A DNA stretch of 64,000 nucleotides from Tillus elongatus (GCA_964006375.1 OZ023269.1:8239926-8303925), one strand, 5' to 3'; counted from the first letter of the stretch, positions 48,173 through 60,508 are shown. Translations and numbers: made by a program. Notes: generated by a model from the letters alone, not told the origin.

Positions 48173-49971
48173 TTTAAGAAACGCTGAAACGCGTCAATTT
48201 TAATATTGAGGGGGACATGTTTTGACATAAAACTCAACTTTGTCACATCAACCCCTTAAGGGTGGTGATAACAACCCTTATATTTTAAATGGGGAACATG
48301 GGTCGAGTGTTACATCATTTGAAAGCTATTTCTTTTCTGAATTCAGCACACTAATTTTTTTGGAAGTTTTATTAACTCGTTTAAGAATTATTTACAGTTG
48401 GAGTTGCAAGAACGCATTTCATTCATTGTGATAAGAACTGCACTAATTACTTAATTTTTCGTTAAAAAATATAAAAAACAAAGCCAAACGTTCAAAAATG
48501 TTTATTCAGTTAAGTAAGTGTTCAAATTGTTGACCACCAGCTTCTATACAAAATTACAAATTTTGTTCAAAACGCGCTCTGACATTCTGAAGCATTTGTT
48601 GAGTTATTAGACGGCATTCTTCAACAATGCGTCGTCGTAATTCTTCCAGAGACTCCGGTTCTGTTGCGAAAATTCTACTCTTTAAATGGTCCCATAGGAA
48701 AAAGTCTAAAGGAGTTAAATCCGGTGATCTAGGGGGCCACTCAATACCACCTCTACGCCCAATCCATTTCTCTGGAAACTCTCTATTCAAAAACTCCCTA
48801 ACACGTTGTGAAAAATGCGGAGGAGCTCCATCTTGTGGAAACACTATATGATTTTCTTGATAACGATCATCATTTTCAACAATGTCAATTAGTAGAGGGT
48901 AAAGGATATCTTCTAGTAACTCCAAATACGTTTGGCCACTCAAATTGCCAACAAGAAAAATTGGTTCGATTAAACGGTCTCCAATTTCTGTGGAGTTTGA
49001 GTGTGGACTTCGTGAAAATTTCTTAGATTAATAGTATAATATAAAATAATAAGACTTTAATAAAAACGTACATCCGTCTGAAAAACAGATCTTGAACAGA
49101 AAGTTCCCGTTATCAGCTATTCGTGCAGTCATAACTTCACAAAACTCCAGCCGCCGATCAAAATCATCTTCATTCAGTTGTTGTACAAGATGAATTTTAT
49201 ACGGGTGAAATTTATGATGCTTCAATATTCGCTGAATAGTTCTTCTTTTGATGTTTGAAACAGTGGCCAATTTTCTCGTGCTCAAAGTTGGGTCTGCAGC
49301 AATTGGTCCTAAAACTTCAATCTCAGTAGTCTCATTTCTAACCGAAAATTCACGTTCAGGATCCCGTTTTTTGTTGGCTACTGAACCACTTTGTCGAAAC
49401 TTTGCAACTAACTCCAAAATGTATGTTCTGTTAACATGTCTGTTCGGATGTCGTGCATTAAACAAATTTGCGGTACGATTGACACAGTCATCTTTTTTGA
49501 AAAAACAAGTAATTATTTCAACTCTTGCTTCTACAGAATACACCATTGTGAAATTAATTTCCGGTAGTACTATCAAACCGACCGATAAAGTGAAATAATA
49601 AACCGCATTTGTCTCATTCCGATAAGAAATGTTCTTATAGTCAATTTTCTATCAGCACAGGTCTTATCGGAGTGAGTGAAATGCGTTTTTGCATCTTCAA
49701 CTGTGAATAATTTTTAAACGAGTTAATAAAACTTCCAAAAAAATTAGTGTGCTAATTTCAGAAAAGAAAGAGCTTTCAAATGATGCAACACTTGGCCCAT
49801 GTTCCCTATTTAAAATATAAGGGTTGTTATCACCACACTTAAGGGGTTGATGTGACAAAGTTGAGTTTTATGTCGAAATATGTCTCCCTCAATATTAAAA
49901 TTGGGGTGTTTCAGCGTTTCTTAAAAAAAATTCTCTGAACGCAAATCGGTCTGTTTCGCTTTCAATGCGCC

Positions 49972-49977
<6 letters not shown>
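48167..49977 (-). mobile_element. MLE-A copy 2
   Basis: The right end (CAATGCGCCACCCTA, about 49977) is complete apart from the last base. The left end lacks about 45 outer bp and begins inside the TIR at TTTTTTTAAGAAACGC, abutting (TA)n. The transposase runs on the minus strand. Confidence 0.87.
48506..49547 (-). pseudogene. MLE-A transposase, copy 2
   Basis: MVYSVEARVEIITCFFKKDD at 49547 leads through 172 open codons to the first catalytic motif FSDGCTFLLK. There a rearranged AT-rich block (about 49030-49075) and a deletion of about 21 bp near 48985 destroy the middle. The rest (SGQTYLELLEDI to RARFEQNL) includes PQDGAPPHF and SPDLTPLDFFLWD, again 41 residues apart. All three Asp are kept but the frame is broken. 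This copy best preserves the N-terminal DNA-binding half. Confidence 0.85.

Positions 49978-50061
<84 letters not shown>
49978..50061. repeat. (TA)n microsatellite
   Basis: Pure TA run directly after the MLE-A copy 2 end. Confidence 0.97.
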
Positions 50062-50062
<1 letters not shown>

Positions 50063-52093
50063 TTAAAAAAATGTGGGAGAGCCGTCAGTTGCAAATTAAA
50101 CCTCTATATAAAAAGCCGAGCTTTCGGAAAAGTTTATTCCATTCTCAAGAATATAACTTGAGCTTTACTATAACTAATTGTGCAATAACAAACATGAAAA
50201 AAACCTTTTTTTTAAATTAGACTTTAGTCAAAGAAGGGGTAAACGTGCTGATTTCAAATCAGCAGCTTTTCTTCCATATAGCAATAGTCGTCTATGAAGT
50301 TGTCATACGGTTTTAGGATTTACTCAGAGACTGTCAGTGAAGAATAAAACTTTTATAAATTAAATTCATCGACTGAAACGCCTTCAACATTTACTAATTG
50401 ATTTCACTGCTATGCACTTTGAAGATTGAGGATATTTCTTATTTGAAGTCAGATTTTGTGGGCATTTTCAATTTTGATGTAGGCAATTTGAGTTGGAAGA
50501 CCACTTCTGCAGTAATTACGATTATATGGCCAATGAGAAAGCCATTTTAGGTTATCTTAGTGCCCAAAATGTTTCCTGTGTTGTATTGCAGTTAGATTGG
50601 TAATATATATGTAATCTGGACTTCATAAGAACGCATCCAATTTACTATACCACAGAGACGTATGGCCAATTAATATTAGGTAATAAATTCCCTTAAAATA
50701 GGTATTTTAGGTATCTGGACTTAGGAGTCAGTTTTCAGTCCAATTTAGGGCACACGTCGACCTAAAAATTACCAATAATTGTGGAATTGAAACTCAAAAT
50801 TATATTTAAGTATATTTATAGGTAAAATTTAACCAAACTTTTCCCAATTTAGTTACTTGAAAGTTATTGACTTTGGAGTAATTTTAACAGTCAAAAATCG
50901 GCTAATTAGGAGATGCGTTCTCAAATTTGTAGTGGTTATGACAATCAAGCCAACATTTTGGTTAATAATAACTAAATTACAACTTGGTTAGGTTATTTGG
51001 ACTTCAGTGCTGGTTAAAATGCCTTAATTTCTTGCTTGGGAGATATGTCAATTATTATATAAATCACATATCAGTGAAAGAAGCAGCGACAGCCTTCATA
51101 CAGTTTAGTAGGTGTGATAATTGATATATTTATTTTTTTAACTGTTTTAAGGGGTTACGTCAAGGCTGGCTTTCCTTAAATACCCAAAGTGGAGCGTAAG
51201 TTGCATAAGGGAGCTGACGCTGTCACAACGCAAAGCTTGATTAAGCTAGAGTCGCAAAATCAAGAAACAAGAATGTTCGTCTCGTTCAGGGACATAATTT
51301 GAAAAATCCTTCTAGTAGATCTTAACAGTAGATTCGCCCTGTATAATCCAAGCCAAAATTATAATTTTATATTTTAGGAGATGAGTGTATGTATACAGGC
51401 ATGGTTTCGTAATATAAAAAGTATATTCCATGATTTTGATAAGTATAGCATTCTTTTCCATCCAGTTTATAGGCTGGCTTCTGCAGCGACGCTATAGAGA
51501 ATGGCAAAATAATAAAGGGCCATAAAATAGAATCGTAAAAAAGTGTGTAAAAACTCGATTCTCTTAAACGAGTTTTTGGGGTGCCTACCTAGCTTGATGT
51601 TGTGTTTTAGAACTTCCGAGACAATTTCACACTCGTGACTTCAACTGTTCTTTATTAATGGCTCCGTAATATTTGAAAGTTTATACCAGACATCGTTTAC
51701 TTCACGCAGAAATGCTGGCTGCAATGAGAATTATTTACTTATTATAGGATCTTCCCTTTAAGCTCTTACGTTTGTCACAAAAGGTTTAGTCAACCTATTT
51801 TATCCACTACAGTAGCCCATCTTTGCGCTTTATACATTATTAACACACCATGCGTGTGAAACCTCACATAGTTTGTATGAAAAATTAATTTCACTTCCAG
51901 AAATGCACTGTTGCTCGTGTCAAGTTTGGTTTCCTCTTAAGTTGCCTTCAAGATTTTCTCAATAATTAGATTTTTAGGTCATTACAACACGTTCAAAAAA
52001 TTTTCAAGAGATTTGGCCTAAAACTTATACTAAATTAGATTATAAGGACATATCCATAATTATCTCACAAATCTCACAGAACAATGTTCACAA
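50062..52093. other. No gene seen
   Basis: About 2 kb without any repeat family or coding frame I recognise; the largest such stretch in the window. Likely unique intron or an unknown old element. Confidence 0.55.
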
Positions 52094-52237
52094 CTAAGTG
52101 AGATGTAAGACACGAAACACGTGCCGCCATCTCGTTGCGGAACCAAGTAGTATGTTGTCACGGCAGATCCAAATAACACAGAATGTTAAACCAACTAACA
52201 ATTTAGTAAATTGTTAGCTCTGGCGTATTTCTACCCC
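52094..52237. mobile_element. PLE-H copy, left part
   Basis: ACTAAGTGAGATG, CGTGCCGCCATCTCGTTGCGG, CTAACAATTTAGTAAATTG and TTTCTACCCC match arm A of the 32.7 kb PLE-H. It is the inverted counterpart of about 55060-55165 beyond the LINE-J insertion. Confidence 0.75.
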
Positions 52238-54929
52238 CAACCACGAAGGTTTACAGCCTAAATACTATCGTACCGTGAGTGTCGACAAGGAGGAAAGAGG
52301 CAACTTGTTAATTCTGGACTTGAAGGTTTGGAGGTTCGGAGGAGAAGGAAAAACATGTGCCGGCAAGGAATTACACAATTTGAAAGTCCTCGGGACAAAA
52401 GGGCGGGCATAACAAGATGTTCTATGTCTGGTGACTTAAACAGTAAAAGGGTGCATTCGCTCTGTTCCCCTGGTAGATCTGTCGGGGGCAGCAGGTGGAG
52501 GAACTATGGAAGAAAGCTCCTCCGAGCAGTGCCCGTGCAGATAACTATAAAAGAGAGAGATAGAGGTCACCTACGGTACGTTGGTGGGCAAGGGATGGCA
52601 GCTTTTGGTGAGGGTAGGGTCACCGATGAGACCTATAGCTCTCTTCTGAATGAAGTCCAGGATAGCGAGTGTAGAAACTGCAGCAGCACCCCAGATGTGG
52701 GAGCAGTATTCGAGGTTTGGTCTTATTTGTGAAGTATATTAGGTATAGAGATTAGCTGGTGAAAAGTATTTGCAAGCCCGGAAGAGAAAACCTAATTTTT
52801 TAGCAGTCGCTTCTGCAATTGATGTGACATGTTGATGCCAATTGAGATTTCGATCCACAGAAATGCCAACAAGTGAAAAACTGAAAAGGACTCATTACTT
52901 TGAATAACTTGGTTGTTTATTGTGATGGGTCTAGGGCTGGTTTATCTCTTATGAGAAAGAAAGCAAGACTGTGATTAGGTGGCGTTGAATTGTACAAGAT
53001 TTATACTTCCCCAGTCTAATATTTTTTGGAGATCCACGGAGATAGAACCCTCCATGAGTCTGCGATTCTCATCCAATTGGGCTAAAGAGAAAGAATATTG
53101 TATATTTGAGTGGAGGGTGCTGTTGTCCGCGTAACTGTGAACTGGGTTGGATGTGTTATAGAGGAGGTCATTTATGTTAAGTAGGGGCTAAAGCTAAACC
53201 TTGAGGAAGTCCTGCATTAATTGGATACAATTTAGAGGAATGGCCATCTACGACAACAGAAATGCTCCGGTTGGAGAGGAAATTTGCTGTCCACGTACAG
53301 TGTTTTGGTGGTAGGCCATAGGCCGGTAGTTTATTAAGCAGCGCTGCGTGCCAGACTTGGTCGAATGCTTTGGGTATGTCTGGAGCGACAATCTGGGATT
53401 CACCGTGTAGTTCCATAGACTTTTTTCAAGAACGAGTGACAAGGGAGGTCGGCAATCTGCGCTGACGGAATCCATACTGCCTGTCGTGGATTAGACTGTG
53501 TTTTTCAATAAATTTTAGTAATTCGGTGTTTTTATACGTTTCCATCACTTTAGAGACGACTGAAATGAGAGAAATAGGCCTGTAGTTGCTAGTAAGCGCT
53601 TTGGATCCTTTCGTAGCGACGGGTTGTACTCGAGCAGTTTTCCAGTTACCACGGAATATGCCTCTATTTTAAGATGTCTGAAACAGAACAGTCAGGACGG
53701 GAGCGCATTTTTTGAGAACAAATGATGGGATCTCGTCAAGGCCAGAGGCTTTCCTGGTATTAAGAGAAAAGAGCATCTTTCATACCTTTTTAGTTTTTAA
53801 AATGATATCCGTCATTTTAGGCGCGAGATTGGGGACTGTTTGTGGTTGAACATTTGGAGGTGGGTTGAGAGTAGAATTGCCGGCGAACAACGAGGCAAGA
53901 AGTTCAGTCTTGCCCAGGGCGGTAGAAACAGTTTCATCCCCTGAGACGAGAGGTAGGAACGTGCTCTTGAAGAAATTATTCCCAATAGCTTTAGCAAGAG
54001 TCCAGAAGGGTTTGCTGCCGCTGGAGCTTAAAAGGACTTTGTTTTTGACGTGGTTATTAAACGAGTTTTTTGGCTCAGAAAGAATGCGGACATAGCGGTT
54101 TCTTGCGTCGTTAAATGCTTGACGGTTTTCTTGACTGGGATTATGTAGAAGCTTTTTGTGAGCATTGACCTTTTCAAGTCTGGCCTTGTCACAGGATTTA
54201 GAGAACCAGGGCTTTTGAGTGGCTGCAGAGGTTTTCTGTGTACGTGAAATAAATAATTCCATGCCAGCTTGGATAATTTCGGTGACGTTTTGTGAGATAT
54301 CAGAGGGGTCAGGATGAGAGAAGCAGACAGACGCCCATGGAAATGAGGAAAAGTAATCTTGCATTTCGTCCCAGTTCGCGGAGTTGTAGTGCCAAACGAT
54401 ACGTGGGTGTGATGACTGTGTGACGTCGGGTTGCATTGCGCAGGAAGCAGTGACCATGTCGTGGTCTGAGCGACCCAGGGGGGCTGTGACTGATATAGTA
54501 TAGCAGTCGGGATTGGTAGTTAGGAGGAGATCCCAGGGATTTGAGCTGTGTGTTGGGATGCGAGGAAAGTAGTAGGTTGCTGAACCATATTGGCTAAAGA
54601 ATTGCTGACTGCAAAGGTCTTCGTTGCTCTTCCTTGTGGATCGGTTTTTGAAGATCATAGCCATTCCTTATTATGGACATTGAAGCCACCAAGAATAGTA
54701 ACCTCAGAGGAAGGATATTCAGAAATCAAATGGTCGGTTTTTTCAGAAAGGTAGTCAAAGAGCTGAACAACGTTATTGTCAGAAGGTGACCGGTAAATGC
54801 AACAGATGAATTTAGTTGCAGCCCTGAGAGAGAGTGTTATCCATAGTATGTCTTTTTTTCTAGCTGCTAAATTGGGGGTCTGGTGCAGGTTAGATTGCTG
54901 CGGACGTACAGATTGCTGCCGACGTACAG
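52238..54929 (-). pseudogene. LINE-J copy inserted in PLE-H
   Basis: Minus strand, about 2.7 kb, from the 3' end (lacking A tail) to the middle of the endonuclease. Open fragments include the DFNV-region flanks and SSNPWDLLLTTNP (53780-54664) and ALLNKLPAYGLPPKHCTW (53177-53416). YADD is altered near 53130 (YADNS). Many frameshifts. At the 5' junction ATTGCTGCGGACGTACAG is duplicated in tandem. Target site is arm A of PLE-H (CTACCCC | AATAGGG). Confidence 0.87.
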
Positions 54930-54965
54930 AATAGGGACAAAGTATGTAAGGCTAGATGTATTCTC

Positions 54966-55024
54966 ACCACAATTAGAACCTCGCTCTAATCAGAGCTCGT
55001 CAGTACGGCATACTAATTGCAGCG
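54966..55024 (-). ncRNA. Hammerhead ribozyme, copy 5, cleavage site deleted
   Basis: The minus strand has both stem I strands and a perfect core CTGACGAG followed by the stem II hairpin. 11 bp (the AAAC, stem III, GTC part) are missing, so it cannot cleave. Confidence 0.65.
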
Positions 55025-55215
55025 ACAATACACCTATACTGTGGTTAGTTGGTTGTATACAGTATCTATTTTTTAACATTCTGTTATTTGGAGCTGCCGT
55101 GACAACATACTACTTGGTTCTGCAACGAGATGGCGGCACGTGTTTCGTGTCTTGCATCTCACTTAGTTTTGGAAGGCTGGCTACCATAGCCGTATTACTT
55201 TATAAGCGTATTTTT

Positions 55216-55283
55216 GCTGCAATTAGTATGCCGTACTAACGTGCTCTAATTAGAGCGAAACCGGTCTACGGTTCTAATTGTGG
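55216..55283 (+). ncRNA. Hammerhead ribozyme, copy 6, core mutated
   Basis: Stem I CAATTAG and GCCGTA, stem II CTCTAATTAGAG, CGAAAC, GTC, TACGGT and CTAATTG are all perfect. The core reads CTAACGTG instead of CTGANGAG, two changes that should abolish activity. Confidence 0.7.
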
Positions 55284-55601
55284 TGAGAATGCATATAGCC
55301 TTACAATGTTTAAAAAAATAAGTACATATTGCTTTGCCAACGTAAGTGGCTTCACAGCTCGTAGTTTGATTGATAGTATTAAAACGTCAATTTTGTCAAC
55401 AATTAATATACTCGTAGTTATGAACACAGTTGAACTAAAATTGCTGCAAGTTCTAGATTTTTACACTAATCAATGTGTTAGGTATATCCCGTGTCCTGTT
55501 GGAATGGAACATAATGGTTTAATATATTATTTAAGCTTTCAGTTGGCTTCCATTTAGCTACTAATTATTGAAACAGGTAATATGTGAAATGAAAACTGGG
55601 C

Positions 55602-55603
<2 letters not shown>

Positions 55604-55683
<80 letters not shown>
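55604..55683. repeat. (TA)n microsatellite
   Basis: Pure TA run of about 80 bp directly before the MLE-A copy 3 end. Confidence 0.97.
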
Positions 55684-55689
<6 letters not shown>

Positions 55690-56826
55690 GGCGCATTGAA
55701 AACGAAACAGACCAATTTGCGTCCAGAGAATTTTTTTTTAAGAAACGCTGAAATACGTCAATTTTAATATTGAGGGGGACATGTTTTGACATAAAACTTA
55801 ACTTGGTCACATCAACCCCTTAAGGGTAGTGATAACAACCCTTATATTTTAAATATGGAACATGGGTCCAGTGTTACATCATTTGAAAGCTCTTTCTTTT
55901 CTGAATTCAGCACACTAGTTTTTTGGAAGTTTTATCAATTCCTTTAAAAATCATTCACAGTTAAAAATGCAAAACGCATTTCACTAATTCCGATAAGAAA
56001 TGTGCTGATAGTCAATGTTTTGTTGTTTTGTAAACAAAAAATTGACTATCAGAACATTTCTTATCGGAATGAGAGAAATGTGGTTTATTATTTCAGTTTA
56101 TCGGTCGGTTTGATACTTGAGAGTACTACCGAAAATTAATTTCACAATGGTGTATTCTGTAGAAGAAAGAGTTGAAGCAATTACTATTTTATTTCAAAAA
56201 CGATGACTGTGCCAACCGTACCGCAAATTTGTTTAATGAACGACATCCGAACAGACATGCTAACAGAAAATACATTTTGGAGTTAGTTGCAAAGTTTCGA
56301 CAGAGTGGTTCAGTAGCCAACAAAAAAACGGTATCCTGAACGTGAATTTCCGGTTAGAAATGAGACTACTGAGATTGAAGTTTTAGAACAAATTGCTGCA
56401 GACCCAACTTTGAGCACCAGAAAATTGGCCACTGTTTCAAACATCAAAAGAAGAACTATTCAGCGAATATTGAAGCATCATAAATTTCACCCGTATAAAA
56501 TTCATCTTGTACAACAACGAATGAAGATGATTTTGATCGGCTGGAGTTTTGTGAAGTTATGACTGCACGAATAGCTGATAACGGGAACTTTCTGTTCAAT
56601 ATCTGTTTTTCAGACGAGTGTACGTTTTTATTAAACTCTACAGTGAATCGTCATAATTGTCGTTATTGGGCAGATAATATTCCAAGAAATTTTCACTAAG
56701 TCCACACTCAAACTCCACAGAAATTGAATGTCTGGACTGGCATTTTTGGTGACCATTTAATCGGACCAATTTTTCTTGATGACAATTTGAGTGGCGAAAC
56801 GTATTTGGAGTTACTAGAAGATATCC
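55684..56826 (+). mobile_element. MLE-A copy 3, 3'-truncated
   Basis: Left end TAGGGTGGCGCATTG in a TA array, TIR and subterminal hairpin as in copy 1, then the first two thirds of the transposase. Similarity stops at YLELLEDI (about 56826); no right TIR. Confidence 0.87.
56147..56826 (+). pseudogene. MLE-A transposase, copy 3, truncated
   Basis: MVYSVEERVEAIT at 56147. Frameshifts occur in the same A/T homopolymer region as copy 1, at AACAAAAAAACGG (about 56323) and near 56520-56545. The first catalytic region FSDECTFLLNSTVN is intact here. The second and third Asp are lost with the 3' truncation. Confidence 0.82.
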
Positions 56827-57979
56827 AAATAATTGAAAAAATTTTACGAAACTGGTAGTGCAAAAAATGCGTTCGATAGTAGGCAAGCCAGCTTTTTTCA
56901 TGATCCATTAAATTTTTGAAAGTCGTTACAAGTCACTACTAAAATACCTTCAGTTTTTATTTCTTTATTTGTGGTAGCTTAGCTAAATCGTTATTTATTG
57001 CATCTGAAATTACTAATTCTCTGCTGAGCGAAACTGCTGAGCTTGTATTAAATTTCTTTCTTTTAAATGCTACATTTCACTCAGGAAATCACAACTGCAA
57101 GGATTGTAAACACTACTTTTATAGGCCATTGCAAATGTAAGTGCATCTTGCACGATATTACGAGCCTTTAAATGTATATAGCTAAAATAACATTTGATTT
57201 TTACGGATATCGTCGTTAGCAACATAAATTTTATTCGCGTTGTAAAAATATACTAACAATTTGATTCGAAATTCTTACTGTGTGACTCCAATTAAATGTA
57301 TTTTTACTAATAACTTTATTAAATTTAAAAAAATTACAAATTTTCGTAATACCAAAAAAAAAATTACAATAAATATTTTAAAATGCATTTAAATATAAAA
57401 TAACAGAAAATTTTAAGAGAAAGACGCCGAAACATTATAACTACACCACGTTTCAATTGCCTAAGGCACACTTACATATTGTACTTTTTTAAAATTTAAC
57501 GTCGGCCTATTTCCGAGATTACGGCCAATCATCGACGCCAGGGAGCAGTTTCACCTAACTAATTAAAAATTTCTCTGAACCCCTGCCTTGCTGTAAGGAG
57601 AGTAGGGATATTTAACGTTCCTAACATCGCATTGCCTCGGGACCGACGGATTGACGCCTACTCCGAAAAGCGGGACGTGCAGACATTTAACTTGCTCAAA
57701 TACAATGTCACAATCTCGGTTGACGTTGATTTTTACAGTACGTTAAGCATCCTTGGAAAACCCAAATCACCACAACACATTTCAAAAGACCTGACGATTG
57801 TTTCACTGACCAAGTTATGAAACAGTTAACCCCCATTTATATGTAATTCCGCGAGTTTATTAAATCTCACTGAAATCCCACTAATTGTTATAATGAATTA
57901 AATTTCATGTTCAAAGGTGTTAAAGTCAAATTAAAATACACAATTTTACTTACTTTGGGGGTGAATTTTGCCCATAATC
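56827..57979. other. No gene seen; one repeat-B fragment
   Basis: AT-rich. Repeat B lies at about 57735-57830 (AACCCAAATCACCACAACAC and CTGACGATTGTTTCACTGACC). A small GC-richer patch at 57560-57690 is not identifiable. Confidence 0.5.
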
Positions 57980-58049
57980 TCATATTAGCGAATTTTTCGT
58001 TAAACGAAAAATTCACTAATGAGGAAATCTGTGCTTATATATATATATA
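57980..58049 (+). repeat. R1 hairpin end with TA array, split by MLE-B
   Basis: GCGAATTTTTCGTTAAACG...AAATTCACTAATGAGG is the R1 terminal hairpin; the short TA run 58036-58049 continues at 60509 on the other side of MLE-B. Confidence 0.7.
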
Positions 58050-58502
58050 CAGGCTGTTTCAAAAAACATGCACCATCGCTCGTGGGGCAATTCCTTACTG
58101 AAAAATAAGAAAAAAAGTTCCGGTGCACATGGGCCCGGAAACGCATAGTTTCCAATATACAGGGAGTTGAATTTTAATTATTTTTTTAATTTTTTATAAA
58201 TAATTTCAAAACCACTGGATTGATTTTAATGAAACTTGGAACTTGAAAGTGTATTATGAAAGTGCATATTTTCAAGTGAAAATATGCTTACAACTGCGTC
58301 AGTGGCGTGCGTACGGGGTAACTGTAAAAATTCATTTGGGGAAAAAATATGTGCGCCACTGTCTTTTTCCAATTTTGATACATCAGTTATGAAGCTTATT
58401 ACATAAGGCACAAAAGCTACCTCTTGGTATTTTTTCGTTCAGGGTATCCCCTAGGAGATATGATTAATTTTATAAAAAGGGGCAAAGTACCGATTCGTTG
58501 GA

Positions 58503-58506
<4 letters not shown>
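58050..58506 (+). repeat. MLE-B left TIR
   Basis: About 457 bp inverted relative to 60047-60508; inner end CGATTCGTTGGAGTAAT is shared by both arms. A TAA microsatellite follows directly. Confidence 0.92.
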
Positions 58507-58535
<29 letters not shown>

Positions 58536-58536
58536 T
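58504..58536. repeat. (TAA)n microsatellite
   Basis: About 11 TAA units at the inner edge of the MLE-B left TIR. Confidence 0.95.
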
Positions 58537-58773
58537 ATGTTTACTGCAACCATAAGAATATGAAAAACAGAACATACAGTAAACATTACAGCAATAAACG
58601 TGCAAATAACTAACCTACGTAAAACTTATTGGTGATAAACATTGAAATGAATATTACAAACATTGATAAAAAATGATAAATAAAAAAAAAATGAAAAAAG
58701 TAATCGTAAAGACACCATGATTTTTCCAAACTCTTGTTTTTTGTACATTACTCAATTGACTTTAATAACAAAG

Positions 58774-59853
58774 CTAAAGAAAATGTTGAAAGTGACCACC
58801 ATTAGCGTCGTTAAAATTATTTAACCTTCTGCGCAAAGATCTTCGTACTCTTCTGAAAATATTTTGATCTTCTCTAATGCTGTCAAATGCATATTCTATT
58901 CTTCCCAACAATTCTTCTCGTGTATTTACTGGTGTTTTATACACTATTTCTTTTAAATGACCCTACAAATAAAAGTCGAGAGGATTCAGGTCCGGAGATG
59001 GAGGTGGCCATGACACCGGACCTCCACGACCAATCCATCGGTGACCGTATGTGTTGGCTTAATATGTTCTTACAACTGCTGCAAAATGTGCGGGCGCACC
59101 ATCATGCTGGAACCACATTGTACCATTTCTCATAAAAAGCGGTAGTAAAAACGGCAAATCATTTTGTAAAAAGTTTAAATATGATTCATGGTCAAGACGA
59201 TTCGGTAGAACAACAGGACCAATTATGTGATTTTCAATAATAGCAGCCCAAATATTGATGGAAAATTGATACTGCGAATTTGCAACTCTTAGAGAGTGTG
59301 GGTTTTCATCGGCCCATGTATGCAAATTGTGAAAATTTACGATACCTTTTCGCGTAAATGACGCCTCATCAGTAAATAGTACACGTTTAGAAAAATGTTG
59401 GTCGTGTCTAAGTTTGTTTAAGAACCACAGACAAAACATTACCCTTGGTTGAAAGTCTCTAGGTAGAAGTTCCTGGACACGTGTAAAATGATAGGGATAT
59501 AAACTTTGATCCTTCAGAGTTCTGTGAACTGATGATGCCGAAATATTACCCAGTTCGGTGGCAATAATTCTCGTAGTTGTACTAGGATCACGTTCAACTC
59601 TATTTAATATTGCCTCTTCAACTCGTACAGTTCGGCGGTATCTTCTGCGTCCAGAGTCAGCTTTTAAAGGTTTTAAAGAACCAGTTTCTCTCAAATGTCT
59701 TACAATACGTGGGAAAATATTTTTGTCAGGAATTCTTCTTTGCGGATAAGTTTCCTGATAAACTCGCACAGCTTGTCTAGCATTTTGATTTGTTTGTCCA
59801 TAAATTAACAACATATCAGTCAAATCCGCTGAAGTGTACTTAATGAAAACCAT
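58774..59853 (-). pseudogene. MLE-B transposase with two nonsense codons
   Basis: ATG complementary to 59851-59853 (MVFIKYTSADLTDML), stop TAG at 58774-58776: exactly 360 codons in one frame, interrupted only by TAA after AAVVRTY (about 59060) and TAG in DFYL-stop-GHLK (about 58962). Helix-turn-helix half: RQAVRVYQETYPQRRIPD, VEEAILNRVERDPSTTTR. Catalytic half: LFTDEASFTR (first Asp), QHDGAPAHF (second), PPPSPDLNPLDFYL (third Asp, 41 residues later). Ends NGGHFQHFL. No frameshifts, so inactivation is recent or this copy is moved by an intact relative. Confidence 0.88.
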
Positions 59854-60046
59854 CTTGAGAGGAGGAAATAATATTAATGAGCAGCTCAGTATCAACAAAT
59901 AACTAAAAACGAAAATACTGCACCGTATCAAAATTTAAAGAATAGCACGAAAACTCTTTTGACGCCTACAAAGCACTTCAAAATTGTAGCATTTAGAGAA
60001 CTGTCAAAAATTATAGTTTCATGGCACTTTACGATTACTGTTTTCA

Positions 60047-60505
60047 TTACTCCAACGAATCGGTACTTTGCCCCTTTTTATAAAATTAATCATATCTCCT
60101 AGGGGATACCCTGAACGAAAAAATACCAAGAGGCAGCTTTTGTGGCTTATGTAATAAGCTTCATAACTGATGTATCAAAATTGGAAAAAGACAGTGGCGC
60201 ACATATTTTTTCCCCAAATGAATTTTTACAGTTACCCCGTACGCACGCCACTGACGCAGTTGTAAGCAGATTTTCACTTGAAAATATGCACTTTCATAAT
60301 ACACTTTCAAGTTCCAAGTTTCATTAAAATCAATCCAGTGGTTTTGAAATTATTTATAAAAAATTAAAAAAATAATTAAAATTCAACTCCCTGTATATTG
60401 GAAACTATGCGTTTCCGGGCCCATGTGCACAGGAACTTTTTTTCTTATTTTATTTTTTAGTAAGGAATTGCCCCACGAGCGATGGTGCATGTTTTTTGAA
60501 ACAGC

Positions 60506-60508
<3 letters not shown>
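60047..60508 (-). repeat. MLE-B right TIR
   Basis: About 462 bp, inverted copy of 58050-58506. An extra AAATA-type insertion lies near 60450. Confidence 0.92.

Larger units (their letters stand above)
54930..55305. mobile_element. PLE-H copy, right part
   Basis: ATAGGGACAAAGTATG continues arm A, then an inverted hammerhead segment (minus, about 54950-55030), a middle part, and a plus-strand hammerhead segment to about 55305. With 52094-52237 it forms one palindromic element split by LINE-J. Confidence 0.75.
58050..60508 (-). mobile_element. MLE-B, DD41D transposon with about 460-bp TIRs
   Basis: 2459 bp between TA dinucleotides (58048-58049, 60509-60510). The ends CAGGCTGTTTCAAAAAAC are perfect inverted repeats and the similarity runs on for about 460 bp on each side (58050-58506 and 60047-60508). 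By eye there are only a handful of substitutions and one or two short indels. The element carries one transposase gene on the minus strand and sits inside the TA array of an R1 remnant. Near-identity of such long TIRs implies recent movement. Confidence 0.92.
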
